A stretch of 64,000 bases of DNA from Alphaproteobacteria bacterium (GTDB lineage Bacteria; Pseudomonadota; Alphaproteobacteria; Caulobacterales; Parvularculaceae). Each line of letters starts with the position of its first letter. Position 1 is the first letter of the stretch. Where the stretch lies: contig JAUHYK010000016.1 of NCBI GenBank assembly GCA_030426465.1, positions 1 through 64,000 of the forward strand, written 5' to 3'. Below, one piece after another: positions 27,547 to 35,606 of the stretch. The notes below the pieces were generated by a model. It was not told the origin of the DNA and did no database searches. It saw only the letters and a list, made by a program, of their open reading frames with translations. A program made the position numbers and the translations under genes.

Positions 27547-28704
27547 CTAGAGGGCGGACTTGGCTTCGGCGAAGGCCCAGTCGAGCCAGGGGCCGAGCGC
27601 CTTGATATCCGCAGTTTCAACGGTGGCGCCGCACCAGATACGAAGGCCCGGCGGCGCGTCGCGATAACCGCCAATATCATAGGCGGCGCCTTTTTCTTCG
27701 AGGCGCTTTTCCATGGACTTGACGAACGCGCGCTGTCCGGCGTCGTCAAGTTTCGTGATGTCCGGATCGACAATCTTCAAACACACGGAGGTGTTGGAGC
27801 GAATGCCGGGATTGGCGCAGAGATAGTCAATCCACGGCGCGCCTTCGGCCCAGTCATGAAGGGCGGCGGCGTTGGCTTCGGCGCGGGCGTGAAGCGCCTC
27901 TAGCCCGCCAAGGCTTTCCGCCCATTTCAGCGCGTCGATATAATCTTCGACACACAGCATTGACGGCGTGTTGATGGTGGCGCCCTCGAAAATACTTTCG
28001 TTGAGCTTGCCGCCTTTCACCATGCGGAAGAGTTTCGGCATGGGCCAGGCGGGCGTGTAGCTCTCGAGACGTTCGACCGCGCGTGGCGACAGAATGAGGA
28101 CGCCATGGGCGCCTTCGCCGCCGAGCACTTTCTGCCATGAGTAGGTGACAACATCGAGCTTCGGCCAGTCGAGCGCCTGCGCGAAAATCGCCGAGGTCGC
28201 GTCACAAATCGTCACGCCTTCGCGGTCCGCCGAAATCCAGTCGGCGTTCGGCGCGCGCACACCCGACGTGGTGCCGTTCCAGGTAAAGACGACGTCATGC
28301 GCCGGATTGACCGCAGAAAGATCCACGATCTCGCCGTAAGGCGCTTTCAGGATGTTTGCATCGAGTTTGAGTTGTTTCACCACATCGGTGATCCAGCCTT
28401 CGCCGAAACTTTCCCAGGCGAGCATATCCACCGGACGCGCGCCCAGCATGGACCACATCGCCATCTCGACGGCGCCGGTGTCGGACGCAGGCACAATGCC
28501 GATGCGATAATCATCGGGCACACCGAGCAACGCGCGGGTGCGGTCGATCGCCTCTTTGAGGCGCGCCTTGCCGACTTTCGAGCGGTGCGAACGGCCAAGC
28601 GTATCGGTGCTGAAATTTTGGGGTGACCATCCGGGGCGCTTTGCGCAGGGGCCGGACGAAAAATGCGGGCGCGCTGGACGCACCGCTGGCGTGGTTTCTG
28701 GCAT
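27547..28704 (-). CDS. serC: Phosphoserine aminotransferase
   Basis: SerC converts phosphohydroxypyruvate to phosphoserine with PLP. The 385-residue protein is of the alphaproteobacterial type that starts [14 protein letters not shown]. The PLP lysine lies in [17 protein letters not shown], and [15 protein letters not shown] with [12 protein letters not shown] contact the cofactor phosphate. It heads a two-gene operon with serA. The start is fixed by a GGATGG ribosome region that lies inside the leader hairpin. A structured leader precedes it. Confidence 0.96.
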   Translation of the reverse strand: MPETTPAVRPARPHFSSGPCAKRPGWSPQNFSTDTLGRSHRSKVGKARLKEAIDRTRALLGVPDDYRIGIVPASDTGAVEMAMWSMLGARPVDMLAWESFGEGWITDVVKQLKLDANILKAPYGEIVDLSAVNPAHDVVFTWNGTTSGVRAPNADWISADREGVTICDATSAIFAQALDWPKLDVVTYSWQKVLGGEGAHGVLILSPRAVERLESYTPAWPMPKLFRMVKGGKLNESIFEGATINTPSMLCVEDYIDALKWAESLGGLEALHARAEANAAALHDWAEGAPWIDYLCANPGIRSNTSVCLKIVDPDITKLDDAGQRAFVKSMEKRLEEKGAAYDIGGYRDAPPGLRIWCGATVETADIKALGPWLDWAFAEAKSAL

Positions 28705-28775
28705 GTTTTACTCCATCCTTCCAGATGGCTCGCGCCCCGTTGGGGAGGCGTGGCCCACGCCCGCCTTCGCATAGA
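28705..28775 (-). promoter_or_regulatory. serC-type leader RNA
   Basis: Three hairpins line up just before serC: GCGTG / CACGC (28748-28760), CCCC-GTT-GGGG (28734-28744), and CCATC-TGGAAG-GATGG (28713-28728), the last covering the ribosome site. This layout and position match the serC motif known from alphaproteobacteria. It is probably cis-regulatory, ligand or protein unknown. Confidence 0.6.
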
Positions 28776-28865
28776 AAGGGCGCCAGCGTCAAATGATAAA
28801 ATTTTGTCAGGCGAAGAGATTTTCTCCCTTGCGCGAAACCGGCGGCGCCGATAGCGCGGATATTA

Positions 28866-29882
28866 ATGGCTCGTAAACACATCACCCCGGCGGAGGCGAC
28901 CCTGTTCGACTGGGCGCTGCTCGCCCTGATCGTGGCATTTGGCGGCTCTTCCTTCGCCTTTATCCGCAAGGCCGTGGAAACGGCGCCGCCAGCCGTGGTC
29001 GCCGCCGGGCGGCTCTGGGTTGCCGCCATCCTCGTTTATTTCCTGATGCGCGCCGCCGGACGGCGCCTGCCGCCTTTTTTGATCCGTAGCGGGAACAACT
29101 GGCGCATCCGCCGATCCTGGATCTGGATGATCGCCGTCGGCGCAAGCGGCAATGTGTTGCCGTTCTATTTCTTCCCCTGGGCGCAACAACATGTGGAGAG
29201 CGGCCTCGCCGGCGTTTACATGGCGTTTATGCCAATCTGGACAGTCGGCCTCGCCTATTTTTTCGCGGGTGAACATCTGACAGGACGCAAGCTCGCCGGT
29301 TTCGCGCTCGGCTTTCTGGGCGTGATTTTGTTAATGGGGCCGGACGCCGTCAAAGGCGCCCTGACAAGCAGCTTTCTGGCGCAGGCGGGGCTGTTGCTGG
29401 CGACCCTGCTTTACGCTGTCTCTGCGGTTCTCTCGCGCCGGGCGCCGCCGATCCGCCCCCGTGTGTTCGCGTCCGGCATGCTGATTGTCGCCGCCTTCAT
29501 GGCCGTTCCGGCGCTTTTATTCACTGATCTGAAGCAAGAGGAATGGAGCGCCGCCAGCCTGTGGAGCATCGTTTTTCTCGGCGTCTTTCCGACCGGGATT
29601 AACGGCGTTCTCATCATCATGCTGATCCGGCGCGCCGGCGCCGGCTTCATGGCGCTGTCGAATTACATCACCCCGCTCTGGGCGGTTGGCCTTGGGGCGA
29701 TCATGTATCACGAACGGCTCGAACTGAACGCGCTGATCGCCCTCGCCATCATCCTCGCCGGCCTCGCTGTCAGTCAGCGCTCACCCTTCAGCAAAAAGCG
29801 AACGGGCGCGATAGAAGCGGGCGACGGCCTCGCCGGAGAGCTTGAGCCCATGATTGAACGGACGGACGAAAACGTCAGATGA
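28866..29882 (+). CDS. DMT superfamily (EamA) transporter
   Basis: This 338-residue protein has about ten membrane helices in two EamA repeats. The first carries IVAFGGSSFAFIRKAVET and PFYFFPWAQQHVESGLAGVY, the second LLYAVSAVLSRR and LIRRAGAGFMALSNYITPLW, then a GAIMYHERLELNALIAL motif. These are signatures of drug/metabolite exporters; the substrate is unknown. The start lies ATG at 28866 directly before the first helix. It is divergent from serC, and its last 8 bases overlap the end of the convergent PhzF gene. Confidence 0.88.
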   Translation: MARKHITPAEATLFDWALLALIVAFGGSSFAFIRKAVETAPPAVVAAGRLWVAAILVYFLMRAAGRRLPPFLIRSGNNWRIRRSWIWMIAVGASGNVLPFYFFPWAQQHVESGLAGVYMAFMPIWTVGLAYFFAGEHLTGRKLAGFALGFLGVILLMGPDAVKGALTSSFLAQAGLLLATLLYAVSAVLSRRAPPIRPRVFASGMLIVAAFMAVPALLFTDLKQEEWSAASLWSIVFLGVFPTGINGVLIIMLIRRAGAGFMALSNYITPLWAVGLGAIMYHERLELNALIALAIILAGLAVSQRSPFSKKRTGAIEAGDGLAGELEPMIERTDENVR

Positions 29883-30762
29883 AAATCTGACCCGCCTGCA
29901 CAAAAACCGCATCGCCGCCGATACGCACCGATTGTACGGCGCCCTTTTCGACGGCGACCGTCGCGATAATCCGGCTCGGGCGGCCCATCTCAAAGCCTTG
30001 TTCAATCACCCAGCGGTGGACGCCGTCCTCGATAGTCTCACTACGGATGATTTGCGCAGGGAAACCCGCGGCGGCGCTTCCCGTCGCCGGGTCTTCCAGA
30101 ATGCCGGCATTGGGCGCGAACATGCGCGCATGATAGGCCGCATCCGCCGCCTCGCCGCCTTTTGCATAAAGATAGAGACCGATAACATCATCGAGCTTCA
30201 ACGCGTCCCAGGCGGCGCTGTTGACTTTCGCCGATCGCACCGCCTCCAGCGTGGCGCAGACATAGAGATAATCGACCCCCGCGCCGCAAAGGCGCGGCGC
30301 TTTCGCCCCTTGCTGGACGGCGTCTTCAGAAATCGAAAGCGCCGCCGCAATGTCCTTGATCGATGGCGCGGCGCCGGTTTCTATGGGCAGGTTCGGGTTT
30401 TGAAATTCTGCAAAACCGCTTTCGCTTGCGGCTTCCACCGTCACCGGGAAAACGCCGGTATTCAGTTCCAGCCTAATCTCGCCTTTCAGCCCCCGCGCGC
30501 GCGCAATCGCAATCGCGGTTCCGACCGTCGGATGACCCGCGAAGGGCATCTCATAGCCCGGCGTGAAAATACGCACGCGCGCAGTGTTTTCCGGGCTGTC
30601 CGGCGGCAACACAAAGGTTGTTTCGGAGAGATTGAACTCACGGGTGACGGCCAGCATGTCTTCCGTCGACAGGCCACGCGCATCCATCAGCACGGCGAGC
30701 TGGTTGCCAGTGAATTTTTTGTCTGTAAAAACATCGAGCGTCACGAAATCATAGGCGATCAT
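29875..30762 (-). CDS. PhzF family isomerase
   Basis: This 295-residue protein has the diaminopimelate-epimerase-like fold of the PhzF family. The N-terminal half has FTGNQLAVLMDARGLS and REFNLSETTFVLPP with the catalytic Glu47. The region FTPGYEMPFAGHPTVGTA and the second half LEDPATGSAAAGF are hallmark motifs. PhzF itself isomerises dihydro-3-hydroxyanthranilate in phenazine synthesis, but stand-alone relatives have other or unknown substrates, and no phenazine genes are near. The ATG at 30762 follows AGGAGA; the longer frame from 30816 has no support. Confidence 0.87.
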   Translation of the reverse strand: MIAYDFVTLDVFTDKKFTGNQLAVLMDARGLSTEDMLAVTREFNLSETTFVLPPDSPENTARVRIFTPGYEMPFAGHPTVGTAIAIARARGLKGEIRLELNTGVFPVTVEAASESGFAEFQNPNLPIETGAAPSIKDIAAALSISEDAVQQGAKAPRLCGAGVDYLYVCATLEAVRSAKVNSAAWDALKLDDVIGLYLYAKGGEAADAAYHARMFAPNAGILEDPATGSAAAGFPAQIIRSETIEDGVHRWVIEQGFEMGRPSRIIATVAVEKGAVQSVRIGGDAVFVQAGQIFI

Positions 30763-30857
30763 GGCCGTCTCCTTTTTCTTTCGCTTGCATATCGGATCAG
30801 GACACGCATCAGGCAAACCAGAATTTCTTCTATGCGCGTTAGGCGTGCTGGCGCCGA

Positions 30858-31649
30858 CTAGTCCTCACACGGATGCGCGTGATTGAGCGGTCCGTTTCCA
30901 CCACCGAAACCCGGCGCTGTTGCAATCGCCTTGTGCACATAATCGACGGCGCGCTTCACCGCTGTTTGCAGCGGCATTCCTTGCGCCAGCCCGGTCGCAA
31001 TCGCAGACGCCAATGTGCAGCCGGTGCCGTGTGTCGAGGTCGTATCAATGCGCGGATTGGAATAGATGCGCGCGCCCGAAGCGGAAACCAGCGCATCCTC
31101 GACACGATCGCCGCTCATATGGCCGCCTTTGACAAGGACGGCGCCTGCGCCGCACGCGACCAACGCCTCACCCGCCGCAATCATCTCGTCGCGATCCTTT
31201 ATTGTCACGCCGGTCAACGCGCCCGCTTCATCAATGTTCGGTGTAATGACCGCCGCGAGCGGCGCGAGGCGATCGCGAATGAAGGCCGCGACGCCGTCTT
31301 TCGCCAGCGCATCGCCGCTGGTTGCGATCAGCACGGGGTCTAGCACGACGGGAACACCGGAATATTTCTTAAGCGCCGTTTCGATGATTTCCGCTGTTTC
31401 GACATCGCCGATCATCCCGATCTTGATGGCGTCGGCGCCGATGTCGCTCATCACCGCTTCTATCTGTGCGGCGATCACGTCCGGCGCGACGGCGTGAACG
31501 GCGGTGACGCCTTTGGTGTTCTGCACGGTGAGCGCGGTGATCGCGCTCGCCGCATAGCCGCCAAGCGCCGTCACCGTTTTGATGTCGGCCTGAATGCCGG
31601 CGCCGCCCGATGGGTCCGACCCGGCGATGATGAGTACGCGGCCTTTCAT
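30858..31649 (-). CDS. thiD: Hydroxymethylpyrimidine / phosphomethylpyrimidine kinase
   Basis: ThiD phosphorylates HMP and HMP phosphate for thiamine synthesis. The 263 residues show the family signatures: VLIIAGSDPSGGAGIQADIK at the N-terminus, LGGYAASAITALTVQNT, VVLDPVLIATSGD and the C-terminal STHGTGCTLASAIA anion-hole motif. I took the ATG at 31649 before GRVLIIAG; the upstream start adds ten residues without a site. No riboswitch lies upstream, unlike thiC. It acts with thiC (9155) and thiE (58874) in the same pathway. Confidence 0.95.
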   Translation of the reverse strand: MKGRVLIIAGSDPSGGAGIQADIKTVTALGGYAASAITALTVQNTKGVTAVHAVAPDVIAAQIEAVMSDIGADAIKIGMIGDVETAEIIETALKKYSGVPVVLDPVLIATSGDALAKDGVAAFIRDRLAPLAAVITPNIDEAGALTGVTIKDRDEMIAAGEALVACGAGAVLVKGGHMSGDRVEDALVSASGARIYSNPRIDTTSTHGTGCTLASAIATGLAQGMPLQTAVKRAVDYVHKAIATAPGFGGGNGPLNHAHPCED

Positions 31650-31774
31650 TTGGTTCCTTTCTTCCGCCGCAACATACACACGAACGCCCCATGGTTTTCA
31701 AACATGCGCCCGAATTGCGCAATATCCGCTCTTTCATCTTCGGGCTGGGGCGCTTTCGGAGAGAGACCAGTTTC

Positions 31775-31972
31775 ATGACCAACAGCCTTATCTGGACAGG
31801 CCTTGCCTGCTGTCTTGCCGCGCTCGGGCTTCAGCTTTTCCCGGACCTCGCCTTCCGCATCGGGGCGGAGCCCGCCGCCGCCTGGCTGGTTTTCGGGTTC
31901 GGCGTCTTTTTGATGCTGATCGCCGCCATGATGGCTTCCGGCGGGCGCCAGACCGGTAGAAAAGTGGATTGA
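31775..31972 (+). CDS. Small two-helix membrane protein
   Basis: This 65-residue protein consists of two membrane helices, LIWTGLACCLAALGLQLF and AWLVFGFGVFLMLIAAMMA, joined by a short polar segment and ending in a basic tail RQTGRKVD. It is not recognised as a family. The ATG at 31775 follows GAGAGACC; the longer frame from 31691 has a poor site. It is divergent from thiD and lies before a gap of 179 bases ahead of the glyoxalase-domain gene. Confidence 0.6.
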   Translation: MTNSLIWTGLACCLAALGLQLFPDLAFRIGAEPAAAWLVFGFGVFLMLIAAMMASGGRQTGRKVD

Positions 31973-32151
31973 CAGGGCGCCGCTCGCGGCGTTATGTCCC
32001 GCGCCGGGTGAAGGCCCCCGCCGCTCGCGAGCGATATGCTTTGGTGAAGTCCTTCGATACTGCACTGGTCAGCCACGCTTTCGAGCCACGCGGACTGATG
32101 GCAATGCGAGCCCCATCTGACATTTCCGCATGGCGAAAGACGAGGTCTGCC

Positions 32152-32589
32152 ATGACGACACCTGCTATTCCGTCTCTTGATGCGTTAAAACAACAGGCGA
32201 AGCGCCTGCGCGCGGGACTTGATGAAGACGGCGATTTTCTCACCCACAGCGAAAGTCTTGAACTGGTCGCAAAGCAATATGGTTTCCGCGACTGGAACAC
32301 GCTGCACGCCGCTATCGGCAACCGCCCGCCGATCAAGCGTTTCCAGCTTGGTTCGCGGGTTAAGGGCCGTTATCTCAGCCAGGACTTTACAGGCGAGATC
32401 ATCGCCATCAGGTCCATGCCCCCGGATCATTTGCGGATCGTCCTCAAATTTGACGAACCCGTTGATGTCGTGACGTTCGACAGCTTTTCCGCCTATCGCA
32501 GCCGCGTTTCCGTTACGGTCAACCGGGAAGGCTACACGGCGGAAAAAACCTCCAACGGGGCGCCGCAGCTTGTGATGGAGGCGCTGTGA
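32152..32589 (+). CDS. Glyoxalase-superfamily related small protein
   Basis: This 145-residue protein starts with SLDALKQQAKRLRAGL and LTHSESLELVAKQYGFRDWN, a helical motif shared by a group named glyoxalase superfamily (Glyoxalase_8 type) proteins. The C-terminal half (RFQLGSRVKGRYLSQDFTGE, LRIVLKFDEPVDVVTF) is a small beta domain. No catalytic residue is known. The ATG at 32152 was chosen because the conserved domain begins there; the frame extends upstream to 31969 without homology. It overlaps the ester cyclase gene by one to four bases, so the pair is an operon. Confidence 0.72.
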   Translation: MTTPAIPSLDALKQQAKRLRAGLDEDGDFLTHSESLELVAKQYGFRDWNTLHAAIGNRPPIKRFQLGSRVKGRYLSQDFTGEIIAIRSMPPDHLRIVLKFDEPVDVVTFDSFSAYRSRVSVTVNREGYTAEKTSNGAPQLVMEAL

Positions 32590-33005
32590 TGAGTTCAAAC
32601 AGCGACACGCTGCGCGGCTTTATCGACGCCGTCTGGAACAGGGGCGATCTTGACGCCATTGAGGGATTTCTCGCGCCAGCTTATGTGATCCGCCACGATC
32701 CCGGCGATCCATGGGACGGAAAAACCCTCGATGCGGCGGGACTGACGGAGCGCATCCGTATTTCCCGCGCGCCCTTTCCCGACCAGCGCTTCACCATCCT
32801 CTATTGCTTTGAGGACGGCGATCAGGTCGCGATTTTCTGGACCTGGGAAGCGACGCATCAAGGCGACATTCCAGGCTTTCCCGCGTCCGGAAAATCCATC
32901 GCCATGTCCGGCGCCACGATCTATTCCTTCGAAGACGGAAAGATCGCCGGACATTGGCAGGTCGCCGACAGGCTCGGCGTCATGCAACAACTGGCGCAGC
33001 ATTGA
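32589..33005 (+). CDS. SnoaL-like ester cyclase
   Basis: This 138-residue protein has the NTF2-like fold of SnoaL polyketide cyclases: an initial helix LRGFIDAVWNRGDLDAIEGF, the strand YVIRHDPGDPWDG, PDQRFTILYCFEDGDQVAIF and the final IAGHWQVADRLGVMQQL. Such proteins may cyclise, hydrolyse or merely bind small hydrophobic compounds. It starts by TGATG overlap with the glyoxalase-related gene, so the two are translated together. A possible GTG start one codon earlier exists. It is convergent with the HxlR regulator after it. Confidence 0.8.
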   Translation: MSSNSDTLRGFIDAVWNRGDLDAIEGFLAPAYVIRHDPGDPWDGKTLDAAGLTERIRISRAPFPDQRFTILYCFEDGDQVAIFWTWEATHQGDIPGFPASGKSIAMSGATIYSFEDGKIAGHWQVADRLGVMQQLAQH

Positions 33006-33014
33006 GAAAAAAGG

Positions 33015-33485
33015 TCAGGACGCTTTTTTGAATTGCGCTTCCGAGAGCGACGCGGTTGACCCTGCAGTGTCCACAAGACCGAGATGCAGTGGTTGACCGG
33101 TTCGGCGGCTGACGATGGCCGCCGCCTGCGCTTCCGCCAGAATGTGTTTCTGGCCCCATTGCATGAGCGCCATCAAAGGCAGCGCCAGATCGACGCCTTT
33201 GGACGTCAGAACATATTGATGGCGGGTGCGCTGACCCGCCTGCTTATAGGCGCGGCGGCGCAAGACCCCGCCCTCGACCAGTTTTTTCAGCCGGTTCGAC
33301 AGCACGGTGCGCGGCATGCCGAGGCCGGTCTGCAGCTCGTCAAAGCGCGTCACGCCGTAAAGCGCCGAGCGGATGATGAGCAGCGTCCAGCGGTCGCCAA
33401 CGAGCTCTATCGCCGCCGCAAGGCCGCAATGATCCAGCGGCGGTGCGCCGTCACTGGCCTCAGCTTTGTCATGGGTGAACGCCAT
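33015..33485 (-). CDS. HxlR family transcriptional regulator
   Basis: This 156-residue protein has the winged helix of HxlR proteins: HCGLAAAIELVGDRWTLLII followed by FDELQTGLGMPRTVLSNRLK and a wing YKQAGQRTRHQYVLTSKG. HxlR proteins bind DNA as dimers and respond to aldehydes, quinones or disulfide stress. Cys20 in DHCGL could be the redox site. A C-terminal 45-residue tail (RRTGQPLHLGLVD) is normal. It converges with the SnoaL-like gene and may control that pair or a gene elsewhere. Confidence 0.9.
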   Translation of the reverse strand: MAFTHDKAEASDGAPPLDHCGLAAAIELVGDRWTLLIIRSALYGVTRFDELQTGLGMPRTVLSNRLKKLVEGGVLRRRAYKQAGQRTRHQYVLTSKGVDLALPLMALMQWGQKHILAEAQAAAIVSRRTGQPLHLGLVDTAGSTASLSEAQFKKAS

Positions 33486-33689
33486 GGGCGAATCGTTAAG
33501 GTGATTTGCCGCTTATGCGCAATCGCATCGGCGCCCCTTCGACGGCCGCCCTCACGCGCCACCTCACACATATGTGTGGGCATGGGGAGAACAGGGCCGT
33601 TTTTTGACCGGAAATCGCGCCATTCTCGCCCCAATTCCCGTTCATTTAAGGGTCATCGACATCCGGCTGGGGAAAGCACGGAGAGCGAC

Positions 33690-34208
33690 ATGAAACGATT
33701 TATGAAACCGCTGATCGCTGGCGCGTTAGGGCTCGCCGCCCTTGGCGCGGGGGCGGCCTGGGCGAAACCCGCCTATTGCAGCCACGATCACGACCACCGC
33801 AGCCACGCCGCGGATTATTATGATTACTATTCGGCGGACAGATATTCGCGCGCCGGCGCCTACCGTAATTCGGGCGTCAGCTTTTCCATCACCTTCGGCG
33901 ATGATGACCACTATGACAGGCGCCGGGGCTACGACCGTAATCGCGGCTATGATCGCCGTCACGATTATGGCCGCCGCAACGGCTACCGCGGACGCGAAGG
34001 CCGGATCGTAAACCGCGAAGTGTTCGACACACGCTATCGCGCGCGCATTGTCCTGACCGAAGAGGTCGTGCACACCCGCCGCGGTCCGCGCCTGTTATGC
34101 ACCGTGGACGCCCGCGGCCCGCAAGCGCGTTATGTGCCGAATAAACGTCTCCGCAAAATCGCGCGCCGTGAATGTTCGCGCCGCGCGGAGGTGCGCATCG
34201 TCACCTAA
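33690..34208 (+). CDS. Exported His/Asp/Tyr-rich and basic protein
   Basis: This 172-residue protein has a signal peptide (residues 1-25, ending AAWA). The mature N-terminus is rich in His, Asp and Tyr (CSHDHDHRSHAADYYDYYS), which could bind metal ions. A repeated segment follows with Arg, Gly and Tyr-Asp (RGYDRNRGYDRRHDYGRRN). The C-terminal part, REVFDTRYRARIVLTEEVV and CTVDARGPQARYVPNKRL, looks like a small folded domain. A GAGAG site precedes the ATG. Family not recognised. A terminator follows. Confidence 0.7.
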   Translation: MKRFMKPLIAGALGLAALGAGAAWAKPAYCSHDHDHRSHAADYYDYYSADRYSRAGAYRNSGVSFSITFGDDDHYDRRRGYDRNRGYDRRHDYGRRNGYRGREGRIVNREVFDTRYRARIVLTEEVVHTRRGPRLLCTVDARGPQARYVPNKRLRKIARRECSRRAEVRIVT

Positions 34209-34232
34209 AACTATCTTTGAGTGGCGTAAACC

Positions 34233-34267
34233 AAACCCGCTGGCATGCGTATCTTGCCGGCGGGTTT
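34233..34267 (+). terminator. Terminator after the exported protein
   Basis: AAACCCGC / GCGGGTTT closes a hairpin with an inner TGGC / GCCG stem, followed by TTTAT. It lies between convergent genes and may serve both strands. Confidence 0.75.
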
Positions 34268-34836
34268 TATATTGTCTTGACCGCCGCTGACGCCGCCGCC
34301 TTGATGACGCGCAAGGGCGCGTCCGCCTTGGTCAGTATCCGAAGGCCCAGATAGGTAGAGAGCAACGCGGCGGCCCGTTCTTCGCAGGCTTTTCGATCAC
34401 GATTGTATGGCGCGGAAATCGCCAGCGCCTTGCGAAACATTTTTTCCAGCCGCCCCATGGCCGCGCTCACAATCGCCGTCGCCTCTTCGTCCTCCTGGCC
34501 CTGATCGGCGGCGGCGTTGCAAAGAAAACAACCACGCCGGTCGCCCTGCGCCGCCTGTGCGATGACGCCGCCAAAGAGCGCTTCAAAACGCGCCCGCGCA
34601 GTCGCGGGCCCGGTGAGGGCTTCTTCCGCCTTTTCAAACTCTATCGCCTCAAAGCGTTCAAGCGCCGCGAGATACATCGCCCGCTTATCCGGGAAAATCC
34701 GGTACAGGCTCTGCTTGTTGAGCCCTGTCGCGGCCTCGATGTCCTGCATGGAGGCGCCGTCATAGCCCTGACGCCAGAAGACGCCCATCACGCCGTCCAG
34801 CGCCTCGCCGATTTCAAATTCTCGCAATCGCGCCAT
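34267..34836 (-). CDS. TetR/AcrR family regulator
   Basis: This 189-residue repressor has the N-terminal TetR helix-turn-helix: EIGEALDGVMGVFWRQGYDG, then MQDIEAATGLNKQSLYRIFP and DKRAMYLAALERF. The C-terminal ligand domain contains cysteines (GCFLCNAA, Cys103 and Cys106), which is common in one branch. It is divergent from the carboxymuconolactone-decarboxylase-like gene, whose promoter it probably represses along with its own. The effector may be an electrophile, but that is inference. Confidence 0.9.
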   Translation of the reverse strand: MARLREFEIGEALDGVMGVFWRQGYDGASMQDIEAATGLNKQSLYRIFPDKRAMYLAALERFEAIEFEKAEEALTGPATARARFEALFGGVIAQAAQGDRRGCFLCNAAADQGQEDEEATAIVSAAMGRLEKMFRKALAISAPYNRDRKACEERAAALLSTYLGLRILTKADAPLRVIKAAASAAVKTI

Positions 34837-34859
34837 TTTCCGTCTCTCACGCTATCGTT

Positions 34860-34900
34860 ACCAATCGGTCCGGAATCAATAGTTGACCATTCAGTCCGCA
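34860..34900. promoter_or_regulatory. Direct repeats in the TetR divergent promoter
   Basis: ACCAATCGGTCCGGA (34860-34874) and ACCATTCAGTCCGCA (34886-34900) match in 12 of 15 bases at a 26-base interval, between the TetR gene and the divergent decarboxylase-like gene. Two operators on the shared promoter are likely. Confidence 0.5.
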
Positions 34901-34998
34901 ATTACATATGAAGCGTCGCAGCAGGGCGCAAGAGACCCGGTCGCAGCAACAAAAAGACTCGATCAAAAACGAACCACAACGAAAAAAGGAAAACCAAT

Positions 34999-35541
34999 AT
35001 GAGCCGTCTTACGCAACTTTCCGACGCCGAAGCCTCCGCCGAAGCCGCCGCGCTTTTCGGCGCCATCAAATCGAAGCTGGGCATCGTCCCCAATCTTTAC
35101 CGCGTCATCGGCAACGCTCCGGCCGTCCTTTCCGCCGCGCTCGGCTTCAACGAGGCCCTCGGCAAAGGCTCCTTCGACCAGAAAACGAGAGAGGCGATCG
35201 CCCTCACCGTCGCCGGCGAAAACGCCTGTGACTACTGCGCCTCGGCGCATTCGGCGATTTCGCGCGGCCTCAAAGTCGATGAAGCGGAAATCACCGCTCG
35301 CCTTCATGGCAAGTCCGCCGATCCGAAACTGAACGCCGTTCTCACTTTCGCAGCCGCAGTTGTCGAAAAACGCGGAAAAGTGTCGGACGAAGATCTGGCG
35401 ACCGCCAGGAACGCCGGCCTCAACGAAGGCGAGATTGTCGAAACTGTTGGCGTCGTCGTCGCGAATATTCTGACGAACTACATCAACCATGTCGCCGACA
35501 CGGAGATCGACTTCCCCGTGGTGCGCACCCAAGCCGCCTAA
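34999..35541 (+). CDS. Carboxymuconolactone decarboxylase / AhpD-like protein
   Basis: This 180-residue protein has the AhpD-like helical fold with the redox pair CDYC (Cys77, Cys80) and His84 in NACDYCASAHSAIS. That motif marks alkylhydroperoxidase-like members, which reduce peroxides or are involved in oxidative stress, and not the true decarboxylase. The ribosome site is AAAAAGGAAAAC before the ATG at 34999. Control by the divergent TetR regulator is probable. A clean terminator ends the transcript. Confidence 0.87.
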   Translation: MSRLTQLSDAEASAEAAALFGAIKSKLGIVPNLYRVIGNAPAVLSAALGFNEALGKGSFDQKTREAIALTVAGENACDYCASAHSAISRGLKVDEAEITARLHGKSADPKLNAVLTFAAAVVEKRGKVSDEDLATARNAGLNEGEIVETVGVVVANILTNYINHVADTEIDFPVVRTQAA

Positions 35542-35556
35542 CGCGCATCACTGAAA

Positions 35557-35592
35557 CGGCCGGGCCAGCCCCCCACACCCGGCCGTTTTTCT
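35557..35592 (+). terminator. Rho-independent terminator
   Basis: CGGCCGGG / CCCGGCCG (35557-35564, 35578-35585) is followed by TTTTTCTTTT, after the AhpD-like gene. Confidence 0.9.
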
Positions 35593-35606
35593 TTTCCAAA
35601 TCCGGA

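Noticed and set aside
33726-34073. Minus-strand frame of 115 residues rich in Val, Ile and Ala
   Set aside because: It is the complement of the Arg/Tyr/Asp repeats of the exported protein, which has a signal peptide and ribosome site.
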